The notes under the pieces are model-generated. The model saw only the letters and a list, made by a program, of their open reading frames with translations. It was not told the DNA's origin and did not search any database. Positions 42,181 to 51,058 of a stretch of DNA of 64,000 nucleotides are shown here, in pieces. The stretch is from Lachnospiraceae bacterium AD3010 (GTDB lineage: Bacteria > Bacillota > Clostridia > Lachnospirales > Lachnospiraceae), in contig KK211390.1 in NCBI GenBank assembly GCA_000622025.1, forward strand, positions 1 through 64,000, written 5' to 3'. Position numbers and translations under genes: made by a program. Position 1 is the stretch's first letter, and each line of letters starts with the position of its first letter.

Positions 42181-44585
42181 TTTTTCCTGCCGGCAGCCCC
42201 TGTTCTCTTTGCCGCTGTTTTTTCGACAGGCATTTTCACAAGAGCCCTTTCAAGTACTTCCTCTATCCTCTTTACATAGATGATATCCAGCCCTTCGGTG
42301 ATCTCCTCGGATATCTCGGAAAAGTCCCTCTTATTCTTTTCGGGAACAAGAACTGTCCGCATCTTGGCATTTTTAGCGGCAAGCAGCTTTTCCTTCAGAC
42401 CTCCTATGGGAAGAACATTTCCCCTAAGGTCTATCTCACCCGTCATAGCTATATCACCCTTTACCGGAGAGTCAGTCGCTACGCTGAAGAGAGCCGTAGT
42501 CATTGTTATTCCCGCGGAAGGACCGTCCTTCGGAACCGCTCCCTCCGGAATATGCAGATGGAAATCGTGGCTCTTAAAATACCTGACATCCTTTCCGTAC
42601 TTCTCAGTCATGCTGCGTACCAGTGTGAAAGCGATATTTGCCGATTCCTTCATAACGTCTCCCAGCTGACCCGTAAGGGTGAGAGCGCCTTTCCCCGGCA
42701 TCTCATTTACCTCTATCTCAAGGGTCACACCGCCTACGCTTGTCCAGGCAAGTCCGCGGACTATGCCTATCTCCGGCTTCTTTGCTTCATCCTCCGGGAG
42801 GTATTTTACAATTCCGAGATACTCCTCCAGATTCTTCGCATTTACGGATATATGGCTCTTTTCTTCGCTGTAAACCTTCCTTGCGGTCTTTCTGCAGATC
42901 TCTCCTATACGACGTTCCAGGCTTCGTACACCCGATTCCCTTGTATAAGAGCTTATCATAGCTCTTATGGCAGAATCGTTGATCCTCAGATTACTTCTTT
43001 TTAAGCCGTTCTTTTTAAGCTGCTTCCCGATCAAATGTTCCTTTGCTATGTGGAATTTTTCGTTTTCCGTATAGCCCGATACCTCCACTACCTCCATCCT
43101 GTCAAGAAGCGGCCCCGGTATGGTATCGGTGGTATTCGCAGTTGCGATAAAGAGAATATCCGAGAGGTCAAGAGGCACCTCGATATAGTGATCCCTGAAG
43201 AACCTGTTCTGCTCCGAATCCAGTACCTCCAGAAGCGCCGAAGCCGTTGCACCATGATATTCCGAGCTTATCTTATCTATCTCATCCAGAAGTATAAGGG
43301 GATTTCTAACCTTTGCATGCTGCAGCCCCTTGGCGATAACTCCCGGCATAGCACCCACATAGGTCTTCCTGTGTCCTCTTATCTCTGCCTCATCCCTCAC
43401 GCCTCCGAGAGAGATGCGGATATACTTTCGGTTCAGGGCTTCCGCAATGGATTTCGCTATGGATGTCTTTCCCGTTCCCGGAGGTCCTACCAGAAGGATT
43501 ATGGGGCTCTGTCCCTTTTCTGTAAGGTTCTTTACAGCCAGGAATTCCAGCATTCTTTCCTTTACCTTCTTCAGTCCGTAGTGATCCCGCTCAAGGATCC
43601 TCTCCGCATTTTCCAGGGATTTATTCTCTTCCGATCCCTTATTCCAGGGCATATCCAAAAGCGTTTCTATATAGACCTGCTCCACTCCGCTTTCCGATGA
43701 ACCGGAGGGAATGTTGGTGAATCTGTCGATCTCCTTATCTATATGCTCCTTCACTTCCTCGGGGGCATCAAGCTTCTCCAGAGCCTTCCTGTATTTATCG
43801 GCTTCAGTCTCAGGCGAATCATCCCCCAGCTCCTCCCTTATATAACGGAGCTGTTCTCTCAGCACATAATCCTTCTGATCCTTTTCAACCTTTCCGTTTA
43901 CCTTTACGGCAAGCTCTGAACGGATACGGGCCACATCCAGTTCCTCTTCCAGGATCCTGCTCTCCTCTTCATATCTTTCCGAGATCTTCAGAGATTCCAG
44001 GATATGCTGTTTCTTTTTATTCTCCAGAGGAAGGTTTGCGATGATGGCATCCATCATATCTCCCAGATCCTCTATCTCGAGAAACTGAGCTCTGAAGGTC
44101 TTTCCCGTCCGGGGAAAAAATGAGATATATTCCCAGAAACGCTGAAGGATCTCCCGGCGCATTGCCTCCGCCTGCTTGGGAGTCACGTCATTAAGTTCCT
44201 CTCTGGAAAAAGTTCTGACATCGGCTTTTCTGAGCTTCTTTGTTCCGCTGAAGGAAATAATCTCCGCTCTTTCCCTGCCCTCCACCATTATACGGGAGAT
44301 ACGGTTCGGCATCTTGATAACCTGTTTTATGCTGACAAGAGTGCCTATGGTGTTTATATCCTCATTTTCTATGGTCTCCTTATCGGGATCCATCGGCGTC
44401 GCAACAAGAAGCTCCTGGGTTCCTGCCATAGCAAAGTTCATAGCATTTATGGATATTTCCTCAGAAATATCAAAGTGCATTATCACATTGGGCATGATGG
44501 TAAGATCCCTTAATACTATACAGGGCACTCTCTTTAGTTTTTCTGTCTTTTCTGTCTTTTTTCTCATAATCATTAATAGCATCAA
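42177..44585 (-). CDS. lon: ATP-dependent protease Lon
   Basis: 802 aa. It degrades damaged and regulatory proteins. The N-terminal substrate domain is at 1-210, and a coiled coil runs to about 310. The AAA+ domain has GPPGTGKTS and LILLDEID. The protease domain has catalytic Ser in PKDGPSAGITM and Lys in PIGGLKEKLLA. The start is uncertain: TTG 44585, ATG 44582 and ATG 44567 are all possible. The only good GGAGG is buried in a 12-bp hairpin at 44584-44611. It lies between clpX and engB. Confidence 0.96.
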   Translation of the reverse strand: MMLLMIMRKKTEKTEKLKRVPCIVLRDLTIMPNVIMHFDISEEISINAMNFAMAGTQELLVATPMDPDKETIENEDINTIGTLVSIKQVIKMPNRISRIMVEGRERAEIISFSGTKKLRKADVRTFSREELNDVTPKQAEAMRREILQRFWEYISFFPRTGKTFRAQFLEIEDLGDMMDAIIANLPLENKKKQHILESLKISERYEEESRILEEELDVARIRSELAVKVNGKVEKDQKDYVLREQLRYIREELGDDSPETEADKYRKALEKLDAPEEVKEHIDKEIDRFTNIPSGSSESGVEQVYIETLLDMPWNKGSEENKSLENAERILERDHYGLKKVKERMLEFLAVKNLTEKGQSPIILLVGPPGTGKTSIAKSIAEALNRKYIRISLGGVRDEAEIRGHRKTYVGAMPGVIAKGLQHAKVRNPLILLDEIDKISSEYHGATASALLEVLDSEQNRFFRDHYIEVPLDLSDILFIATANTTDTIPGPLLDRMEVVEVSGYTENEKFHIAKEHLIGKQLKKNGLKRSNLRINDSAIRAMISSYTRESGVRSLERRIGEICRKTARKVYSEEKSHISVNAKNLEEYLGIVKYLPEDEAKKPEIGIVRGLAWTSVGGVTLEIEVNEMPGKGALTLTGQLGDVMKESANIAFTLVRSMTEKYGKDVRYFKSHDFHLHIPEGAVPKDGPSAGITMTTALFSVATDSPVKGDIAMTGEIDLRGNVLPIGGLKEKLLAAKNAKMRTVLVPEKNKRDFSEISEEITEGLDIIYVKRIEEVLERALVKMPVEKTAAKRTGAAGRKK

Positions 44586-44611
44586 GGGCGGAAGCCGAAG
44601 CCTCCACCCCT
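44584..44611 (-). promoter_or_regulatory. Stable hairpin over the lon ribosome binding site
   Basis: In the mRNA AGGGGUGGAGGC and GCUUCCGCCCUU form a 12-bp stem (with G-U pairs) closed by a UUCG tetraloop. The GGAGG element lies in the stem, and the first possible start codon lies at its 3' foot. No T-run follows, so it is not a terminator. It may control lon translation or mark an RNA-processing site. Confidence 0.6.
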
Positions 44612-44630
44612 CGTTAACATTACAGTTCTC

Positions 44631-45881
44631 TTATTTTGCTTCCTTCTGTTCCTTGTCATAATGGACCAGAAGCGGCTCCGCCGTTCCCTCGACGGCTTCC
44701 TTCGTCACTATGACCTCCTGGATGCTGTCGTCTGACGGAATATTATACATCACATCCATCATAACGTTTTCGACTATGGATCTAAGTCCCCTGGCACCTG
44801 TCTTCCTTTCCAGGGCCTTGTCCGCTATGGCTTCCACCGCGGCTTTTTCCACTGTCAGCTTCACATCATCCAGCTCCATCAGCTTGACATACTGTCTGAC
44901 CAGAGCATTTTTCGGTTCCGTAAGTATATTAACCAGTGCATCCCTCTGCAGATTATCAAGTGCCACCGTGACCGGAAGTCTTCCTATAAGCTCCGGTATA
45001 AGTCCGAATTTATTCAGATCCTCGGGCAGCACCTTGTGGAATGCCTCTCCTATACCCGTATCCTTGCTGGAACCTATCACGGCATTGAAGCCTATGGACT
45101 TTTTGTCCAGTCTCGTCTCTATTATCTTATCAAGACCTTCAAAGGCACCTCCGCAGATAAAGAGGATATTTGTGGTATCTATCTGTATAAGCTCCTGGTG
45201 AGGATGCTTCCTGCCTCCCTGGGGTGGAACGGAGGCAACGGTTCCTTCCAGGATCTTCAAAAGGGCCTGCTGTACGCCTTCTCCGGAAACGTCCCTGGTT
45301 ATGGAAACATTCTCCCCTTTTCTGGTTATCTTGTCTATCTCGTCAATATAGACGATGCCCACCTGGGCTCTTTCCACATCATAATCCGCAGCCTGTATAA
45401 GCTTTAAGAGAATATTCTCAACATCCTCTCCCACATATCCCGCTTCTGTGAGACTTGTGGCATCCGCTATTGCAAAGGGAACATTCAGAACCTTTGCCAG
45501 TGTCTGGGCAAGAAGGGTTTTCCCCGATCCGGTAGGTCCAAGCATCAGTATGTTACTCTTCTGCAGCTCAACATCGGACTCTTTATTGGAGAGGATCCTT
45601 TTGTAGTGATTATAAACGGCTACAGACAGAACCTTTTTTGCTTCATCCTGATCCACAACATAGCCGTCAAGGAATTCGTGTATCTCCCTGGGCTTAAGGA
45701 GGTTTATCTCGTTCTCGTTCCCAAAGGGAATCTCCTCCATTTCCTCGTCCAGGATATCGGCACAGATCGCTACGCACTCATCACAGATATAGGCTCCGTT
45801 CGGTCCCGAGATAAGCTTCGTCACCTGATCCTGGGTTTTATTACAGAAAGAGCATCTTATCTTTGGTTCGTTCTTTGCCAT
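44631..45881 (-). CDS. clpX: ClpX, ATP-dependent unfoldase of ClpXP
   Basis: 416 aa. It unfolds proteins for ClpP. An N-terminal zinc-binding domain has CSFCNK and CDECV. Walker A is [10 protein letters not shown] (about residue 115), the pore loop is GYVGED, and the ClpP-docking loop is IGF at about 262-264. Sensor-2 and the small domain end at [11 protein letters not shown]. It begins directly after clpP. It is the canonical copy; a second ClpX-like gene lies at 50982-52619. Confidence 0.97.
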   Translation of the reverse strand: MAKNEPKIRCSFCNKTQDQVTKLISGPNGAYICDECVAICADILDEEMEEIPFGNENEINLLKPREIHEFLDGYVVDQDEAKKVLSVAVYNHYKRILSNKESDVELQKSNILMLGPTGSGKTLLAQTLAKVLNVPFAIADATSLTEAGYVGEDVENILLKLIQAADYDVERAQVGIVYIDEIDKITRKGENVSITRDVSGEGVQQALLKILEGTVASVPPQGGRKHPHQELIQIDTTNILFICGGAFEGLDKIIETRLDKKSIGFNAVIGSSKDTGIGEAFHKVLPEDLNKFGLIPELIGRLPVTVALDNLQRDALVNILTEPKNALVRQYVKLMELDDVKLTVEKAAVEAIADKALERKTGARGLRSIVENVMMDVMYNIPSDDSIQEVIVTKEAVEGTAEPLLVHYDKEQKEAK

Positions 45882-46508
45882 TTACTTTTCCTTTGCCTTC
45901 GCTGCTTCCTCTGCGGCTGCTCTGGAGATCACGATCTCATCTATGATGCCGTATTCCTTCGCCTCCTCAGCCGTCATCCAGTTGTCCCTTTCAGTATCAA
46001 GGGCAATGGTTTCAAGGGGTTTTCCTGTATTCTGGGAAAGTATCTTATTCAGTCTTTCCCTTGTTCTCAGGATCTGTCTTGCGGTTATCTCTATCTCAGT
46101 TGCCTGTCCTCTTGCTCCTCCTGAGGGCTGGTGTATCATGACCTCAGCATTTGGAAGCGCCAGTCTCTTTCCCTTTGTTCCTCCCGAAAGAAGAAAAGCT
46201 CCCATGGACGCTGCCATTCCGAGACAGATGGTGGAAACATCACATTTGATGTAATTCATGGTATCATAGATCGCGAAACCTGCCGTTACTGATCCTCCGG
46301 GAGAATCAATATAGAAGTGGATATCCTTATCCGGATCCTCCGCTTCCAGAAACAGCATCTGAGCGACTACAAGTCCCGCTGTCTGGTCATTGACCTCATC
46401 ACCGAGAAAGATGATCCGTTCCTTCAGCAGCCTGGAATATATATCGTAGGCTCTTTCTCCGCGGTTAGTTGTCTCTATGACTGTAGGGACCAGCATATCA
46501 TTCACCAT
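45882..46508 (-). CDS. clpP: ClpP protease subunit
   Basis: 208 aa. It is the proteolytic barrel that works with ClpX. The catalytic triad is S101 (GMAASMGA), H126 (MIHQPSGG) and D175. The start could be ATG 46508, overlapping tig, or ATG 46496 (MLVPTVIE), which better matches the usual N-terminus and has AGAAGG about twelve bases upstream. It lies between tig and clpX, the usual trigger factor-clpP-clpX order. Confidence 0.96.
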   Translation of the reverse strand: MVNDMLVPTVIETTNRGERAYDIYSRLLKERIIFLGDEVNDQTAGLVVAQMLFLEAEDPDKDIHFYIDSPGGSVTAGFAIYDTMNYIKCDVSTICLGMAASMGAFLLSGGTKGKRLALPNAEVMIHQPSGGARGQATEIEITARQILRTRERLNKILSQNTGKPLETIALDTERDNWMTAEEAKEYGIIDEIVISRAAAEEAAKAKEK

Positions 46509-47817
46509 CCTTCTTCTTTGATTTCTTCTCTGCGGTTTCCTTCGCTTCGGAAAGTATCAGGTCAATCGCTTTCTGCATCCTGATATCATGGTGGATGTTT
46601 TCTTTTTCCTCGTCCATCATCATTTCCTTCAGCTTGTCGGCCTCCATTTTATATTGGGAAGCCATCTTCTCCACTTCTTTATCAAAATCCTCATCCGTGG
46701 ACTCGATGCCTTCAGCCTTTGCAACGGCCTCAAGAACCAGACGGCTCTTTATGTTCTTTTCCGCCTGTTCCTTCATCTGATCCTTTAATCTTTCCCGGGT
46801 CATGCCGGTATACTGCATATACATATCAAGGCTCATTCCCTGGGAAACAATATTACGGGTAAAGCTGCGCACCAGACCGTCAGCCTCCGTATCTATCATA
46901 GCCTCGGGGATATCCATCTTGGAATCCTCTATTATGGCCTCAAGAAGCTCATCCTCCTTTGCTGCCTTCGCCTCATTTTCTTTCTTCCCGGCAATGCCCT
47001 TCTTTATGTCTTCCCTGTAATCCTCAATGCTGTCAAAGCCCTTGTCGGAAACATAGTCCTCATCGAGCTCGGGGATCTGCTTTTCCTTGATCCCCTTTAC
47101 AGAAACCTTGAATACCGCCGCTTTTCCGGCGAGGCTCTTCTCCTGGTAATCTTCCGGGAATGTGACGTTTACTTCCGTATCGTCTCCTATGCTCTTGCCG
47201 ATAAGCTGCTCTTCAAAGGTATCGATAAAGGAGTGGGAACCTATGGTAAGATCGTAGTCTGTTCCCTTGCCTCCGTCGAAAGCAACACCATCCACAAAGC
47301 CTTCAAAATCTATCGTGGCAATATCCTTATCCTTAATGGCGCGATCGGTAACCGGAACGATCCTGGAATCCCTTTCCTTTTCTTCCTCTATCCTCTTGTC
47401 GATCTCCTCGTCAGAAACGGAGGTATCGATCTTTGTGCACTTGACTCCCTTATATTTACCAAGCTCCACAGGAGGCTTTAATGCAACCTCTGCGGTAAAG
47501 ATAAAGGGCTTCCCTGCTTCTATCTGAACAATATCCACCTCGGGACGGGATACTATCTCCAGCTCCTTATGCTCCTTTGTCTCCTTACTGTAAGCCTCGG
47601 GAATGAGTTCATTTGCTGCTTCCTCAAAGAACACTCCTGCACCGTACATCTTTTCTATAAGCTTTCTGGGGGCCTTTCCCTTTCTGAAACCGGGAACGGA
47701 TATCCTTCCCTTCTGCTTCTGATAAGCACTCTGACATGCCTTCTCAAAATCCTCGGCGGAAGCCTCTATGGTAAGGCGTGCCATATTGTGCTCTAAATTC
47801 TCAACCTGTAAACTCAT
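46498..47817 (-). CDS. tig: Trigger factor
   Basis: 439 aa. It is the ribosome-bound chaperone. The N-terminal ribosome-binding domain carries the loop FRKGKAPRK near 43. An FKBP-type domain is at about 160-240 ([22 protein letters not shown]), and the C-terminal helical arms extend to 430. It is first in the tig-clpP-clpX-lon-engB-GTPase operon, with a promoter at 47901-47930 and a structured leader. AAGGAAGGAAAG precedes the ATG. Confidence 0.97.
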   Translation of the reverse strand: MSLQVENLEHNMARLTIEASAEDFEKACQSAYQKQKGRISVPGFRKGKAPRKLIEKMYGAGVFFEEAANELIPEAYSKETKEHKELEIVSRPEVDIVQIEAGKPFIFTAEVALKPPVELGKYKGVKCTKIDTSVSDEEIDKRIEEEKERDSRIVPVTDRAIKDKDIATIDFEGFVDGVAFDGGKGTDYDLTIGSHSFIDTFEEQLIGKSIGDDTEVNVTFPEDYQEKSLAGKAAVFKVSVKGIKEKQIPELDEDYVSDKGFDSIEDYREDIKKGIAGKKENEAKAAKEDELLEAIIEDSKMDIPEAMIDTEADGLVRSFTRNIVSQGMSLDMYMQYTGMTRERLKDQMKEQAEKNIKSRLVLEAVAKAEGIESTDEDFDKEVEKMASQYKMEADKLKEMMMDEEKENIHHDIRMQKAIDLILSEAKETAEKKSKKKDGE

Positions 47818-47825
47818 TTTTCTTT

Positions 47826-47875
47826 CCTTCCTATGGATCCGGGTAAAGTGCGGGATCTCTCCGCCACGGATCCAA
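47826..47875 (-). promoter_or_regulatory. Inverted repeat in the tig leader
   Basis: TTGGATCCG (47867-47875) and CGGATCCAT (47832-47840 region) pair as an 8-bp stem around a loop of about 25 nt in the untranslated leader of tig. No T-run follows. It may be a stabilising structure; the function is unknown. Confidence 0.4.
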
Positions 47876-47900
47876 GTATTACGATAATCACAACCTTGGA

Positions 47901-47930
47901 ATTATACCATAATAAAGCTTAAATAATCAA
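47901..47930 (-). promoter_or_regulatory. Promoter of the tig-clp-lon operon
   Basis: TTGATT (47930-47925), an 18-bp spacer and a consensus TATAAT (47906-47901) lie on the minus strand. The -35 overlaps the stop region of the CYTH/DJ-1 gene. Transcription would start near 47894. Confidence 0.75.
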
Positions 47931-48955
47931 TATTGTACCTTACTTAATATTTCTTCAGCCTTTTCCCTTCCAAGGAGTGCTTCCAGCACTGCCCCTCCGA
48001 ATTCAACGGAGACGCCCATCCCCCTTGCAGTTATGAATCTGCCGCTTATAACAACCTTTTCTCCGGCTGCGATCTCAGCTCCCTCGAGGAACTTCTCATT
48101 TCCCGGGAAGCAGATGGCTCTTTCCCCCTTCAGCAGGCCAAGCTTTCCGAGCACCCTCGGAGCCGCACAGATCGCTGCCAGAAGCTTCTTTTCGCTGTCT
48201 GCCTTCTTCAGGACCTCTAGAAGCTTTTCACAGCTTTCCAGGTTTTCCGTACCCTTGCCGCCTCCGGGGAGAAGCAGCAGATCCATCTCGCCATAATCCA
48301 CTTCCTCAAACAGTTTATCCGCCTTTATGATAATGTCGTGGCTTCCGTGGATATCACAGCTTCCGCTTATTGACACGGTGGTCACCTCGACCCCGGCCCG
48401 CCTCATCATATCAACCGGTGTAAGACCTTCGATCTCCTCAAATCCGTCTGCTAAAAATACTGCTGCTTTTTTCATGTTGTGCTCCTTTCTGAGCGCCATA
48501 AAGGCATTTTTGTACTGCCGTTCCCCCGTCACATCCTTTCCGAACCAGTCCGGAGCCTTGTAGGCAAGGGCCTCCTCTTCGCTGTCAAACTCAACCTCGG
48601 CAAGGATAAGTCCTTCATAAGGTACGTCAAAGATATCCAGCTCTATGGTCAGTCCGTTCTTCTCCGGAATGAGGTAGCGTTTCTTTCTTATAAGCCGCCC
48701 GTCCCTTTTTTCCTTCAGGTGTTCATAGGAAGCCCTGTCAAGGGGGAGATTGTATTCCGAATGGGATAGGTCATTGTTTCCATACGTTCCCCGGGCGCCC
48801 TTGTAGGTCAGGTAGTATTCCTCATTTTCCCGTCTGACCCTCACGGTTGGAGATACGGAAAGATATGCCTGCTCGATCACGAGACAGCTGTATTCCTCCG
48901 GGTCAAAGGAAAGCCTGTCTATGAGCCATTTTCGTTCTATTTCTACGTTTTTCAA
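47927..48955 (-). CDS. CYTH phosphohydrolase domain fused to DJ-1/PfpI-family domain
   Basis: 342 aa. Residues 1-160 are a CYTH (triphosphate tunnel) domain with the ExExK motif E5-I-E7-R-K9 and strands such as TVRVRREN, YYLTYKG and GLTIELDIF. Residues 161-342 are a complete DJ-1 protein: MKKAAVFLADGFEEIEGLTP and nucleophile C263 in AAICAAP. At the junction lies an internal ATG (48475) preceded by AGAAAGGAG at ideal distance, so the DJ-1 part (182 aa, full family length) may also be made alone. It sits between malQ and tig. CYTH enzymes cleave triphosphates and DJ-1 proteins handle oxidative or glycation damage. Confidence 0.88.
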   Translation of the reverse strand: MKNVEIERKWLIDRLSFDPEEYSCLVIEQAYLSVSPTVRVRRENEEYYLTYKGARGTYGNNDLSHSEYNLPLDRASYEHLKEKRDGRLIRKKRYLIPEKNGLTIELDIFDVPYEGLILAEVEFDSEEEALAYKAPDWFGKDVTGERQYKNAFMALRKEHNMKKAAVFLADGFEEIEGLTPVDMMRRAGVEVTTVSISGSCDIHGSHDIIIKADKLFEEVDYGEMDLLLLPGGGKGTENLESCEKLLEVLKKADSEKKLLAAICAAPRVLGKLGLLKGERAICFPGNEKFLEGAEIAAGEKVVISGRFITARGMGVSVEFGGAVLEALLGREKAEEILSKVQY

Positions 48956-48972
48956 TATATGGTTACCTCTTG

Positions 48973-49104
48973 AAAGATCCTTCGCTTCGCTAAGGATTTG
49001 ACATCAGTCCGAAGGACTGATGTCGCGGCGACATCTTTGAGCGACAGCGAAAAGATGTTGGTTGTAGAAGATTATAAGATCCTTCGCTTCGCTCAGGATG
49101 ACAT
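48973..49104. repeat. Composite dispersed repeat, copy 1
   Basis: Order: TTCGC hairpin unit (48976-48999); a hairpin of GACATCAGTCC and GGACTGATGTC with GAA loop (49000-49024); a second hairpin ACATCTTT/AAAGATGT (49031-49058); then another full TTCGC unit ending GCTCAGGATGACA (49077-49103). A near-identical composite lies at 60572-60699. Confidence 0.85.
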
Positions 49105-49120
49105 TTTGCCCGGTATCATC

Positions 49121-49155
49121 TGTCATTCTGAGGGATTTAGCCCGAAGAATCTTTT
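49121..49155 (-). repeat. Inverted copy of the dispersed repeat at the malQ 3' end
   Basis: On the minus strand AAAAGATTCTTCGGGCTAAA, then CCCTCAGAATGACA, lie in opposite orientation to the composite repeat beside it. The copy supplies the last codons (KDSSG) and the stop codon of malQ. Confidence 0.75.
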
Positions 49156-50630
49156 CTCCTGTAAAGCTTCACCATCTCAGAGATCCGCTTAACCGTCTTC
49201 TTCGTAAGCTCATTTTTCTTCATACGCCATTTCCAGTTATCTCCGAGGGTTGAGGGCGTATTGATCCTGGCTTCACTTCCAAGTCCCAGGAAATCCTGCA
49301 CGGGAATTATACAGCAGTCGGAAACACTCATCATTGCGGCTCTTATAAAGCTCCAGGAGATCTCTTTTTCCGGTATACCGGCCATATCCAGATATTTATC
49401 GGCAAAGCGCCTGTCCTTTTTTGACAGTGTCTCATACCACCCGCGGCAGGTATCATTATCATGTGTTCCGGTGTAGATAACTGAGTTCTTAACGATATTA
49501 TGGGGAAGATAATCGGAATCCCCCTCCGCATCAAAGGCAAATTCCAGGATCTTCATTCCGGGATATCCGGTTTTTTTGAGAAGACGCCGGACTGAGGGTG
49601 TGAGAAAACCCAGATCCTCAGCTATAACCTCTCTTTCCCCCAGCTCCTTCTTCATCCGGTCAAAAAGAGCATAGCCCGGTCCTTTTTCCCAGTGTCCGTG
49701 CTCCGCGGTCCTGTCACCGAAGGGAATGGCGTAATACTCGTCAAAACCTCTGAAATGATCTATCCTCACAACATCATAGAGCTCAAATACTCTCTTTAAG
49801 CGTCTCATCCACCACTTGAAGCCTGTATCCTTATGATACTGCCAGTCATACAGAGGATTTCCCCAGAGCTGTCCCGTTTCGGAAAAGGCATCGGGAGGAC
49901 ATCCCGCCACGGAAACAGGACGAAGACTCCTGTCAAACTGAAAAAGCTTCGGATCTCCCCAGGCATCGGCGCTGTCCAGTGCCACATAGATCGGAATATC
50001 ACCAACTATCTTTATCCCTTTACCATTCGCATATTTCTTTAGCTTCTTCCACTCTTCCTCAAATTCGAACTGCAGGAATTTGTAAAACAATATTTCATCC
50101 GCGTATTTTTCCCGCGCTTCTTTTATGTCTTTCTGTTTTCTTTTTCTTATGCCTTCATCCCAATCTGTCCAGGGAGCTCCCTTTCTGCCGGTCTTTAACG
50201 CCATAAAGAGTGCATAGTCATTCAGCCAGAAAGCATTTTTTCTCTCAAAGCTCCTGAAGGCCTTCTCTTCCTTTATACCGCTTTTAAGGAAGGCCTTTTT
50301 CAGCATCTTAAAGCGGTTTTCATTCAGCTTCTCATAATCGACATATCTTTCGCTGCGCCCGAAATCAAACTTTTTCAGCTCGGCTTTTTTAAGCCAGCCC
50401 TTTTCCACGAGAGTTTCGGGATCGATAAAATAGGGATTTCCCGCAAAGGTGGAAAAGGATGAATAAGGGCTGTCCCCGTATCCCGTAGGACCAAGCGGAA
50501 GCAGCTGCCACAGGGACAGCGAAGCTTCGCTGATCTTATCCACAAAGTCATAGGCTTCCTTTGAAAAGCAGCCTATACCGTGGTCAGACGGAAGAGAAGA
50601 AATACTCATTAATATTCCTGCTGTCCTCAT
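49137..50630 (-). CDS. malQ: 4-alpha-glucanotransferase (amylomaltase)
   Basis: 497 aa. It moves alpha-1,4-glucan chains during maltodextrin or glycogen metabolism. It is a GH77 barrel: GYGDSPYSSFSTFAGNPYFI near 50, nucleophile Asp in VRIDHFRGF, acid/base Glu in AEDLGFLTP, and THDNDTCRGWY. The length is normal. The last residues KDSSG and the stop are encoded by a dispersed-repeat copy. The start overlaps the LspA-like gene by 4 bp, which is odd company for a carbohydrate enzyme. Confidence 0.95.
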   Translation of the reverse strand: MRTAGILMSISSLPSDHGIGCFSKEAYDFVDKISEASLSLWQLLPLGPTGYGDSPYSSFSTFAGNPYFIDPETLVEKGWLKKAELKKFDFGRSERYVDYEKLNENRFKMLKKAFLKSGIKEEKAFRSFERKNAFWLNDYALFMALKTGRKGAPWTDWDEGIRKRKQKDIKEAREKYADEILFYKFLQFEFEEEWKKLKKYANGKGIKIVGDIPIYVALDSADAWGDPKLFQFDRSLRPVSVAGCPPDAFSETGQLWGNPLYDWQYHKDTGFKWWMRRLKRVFELYDVVRIDHFRGFDEYYAIPFGDRTAEHGHWEKGPGYALFDRMKKELGEREVIAEDLGFLTPSVRRLLKKTGYPGMKILEFAFDAEGDSDYLPHNIVKNSVIYTGTHDNDTCRGWYETLSKKDRRFADKYLDMAGIPEKEISWSFIRAAMMSVSDCCIIPVQDFLGLGSEARINTPSTLGDNWKWRMKKNELTKKTVKRISEMVKLYRRKDSSG

Positions 50631-51058
50631 GAAACCTCCTCATTTCTGTCGAGAACCGTTCCCGCCACAAATCCGGCAGTTCCCGCTCCTATAGCAAAAT
50701 CACCCAGATTATATACATACCTGCCTCTCGGGATATAGTCTACCACATAATGTCTTACAAGTCTGTCCAGCGTATTGCTGAGGCCTCCGGCTGTGAGCAG
50801 TGTCCAGCCTGCCTTCCTGAGCTTCTCCATTGCCGTGTCATCCGGCAGGAAAAAGATCATGGAAATACCGAAAACCGTAAGGACAGCTGATACTGCCCTT
50901 ACGATCTCCGGTCTGTTCTTAAATCTCTCTCCGGCAAAGCCGCTGTTACGCACTACCTCCCCGTACTTTTCGGGATGCATCTCAGCATGGAGCTTCACCA
51001 ACTGATCGATAGCCGTTATAAATGCTCCCGTCAGGATATACTTCGTGTTCTTCCTCAA
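50627..51058 (-). CDS. Divergent signal peptidase II (LspA)-like membrane protein
   Basis: 143 aa, shorter than usual LspA (about 160). The start codon is TTG 51058, inside the second clpX gene. Helix 1 with AIDQLVKL, the catalytic-type D98 in SNTLDR and D120 in YNLGDFAIG keep the LspA pattern (NxxDR and NxxD), with VVDYIPRG between. LspA cuts lipoprotein signal peptides. The low similarity and gene setting suggest a specialised copy besides a housekeeping lspA elsewhere. It overlaps clpX2 by 77 bp and malQ by 4 bp. Confidence 0.75.
   Translation of the reverse strand: MRKNTKYILTGAFITAIDQLVKLHAEMHPEKYGEVVRNSGFAGERFKNRPEIVRAVSAVLTVFGISMIFFLPDDTAMEKLRKAGWTLLTAGGLSNTLDRLVRHYVVDYIPRGRYVYNLGDFAIGAGTAGFVAGTVLDRNEEVS

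Noticed and set aside
43035-43700. 221-aa plus-strand frame antisense to lon
   Set aside because: It is a shadow of the conserved AAA+ region; no start signal is present.
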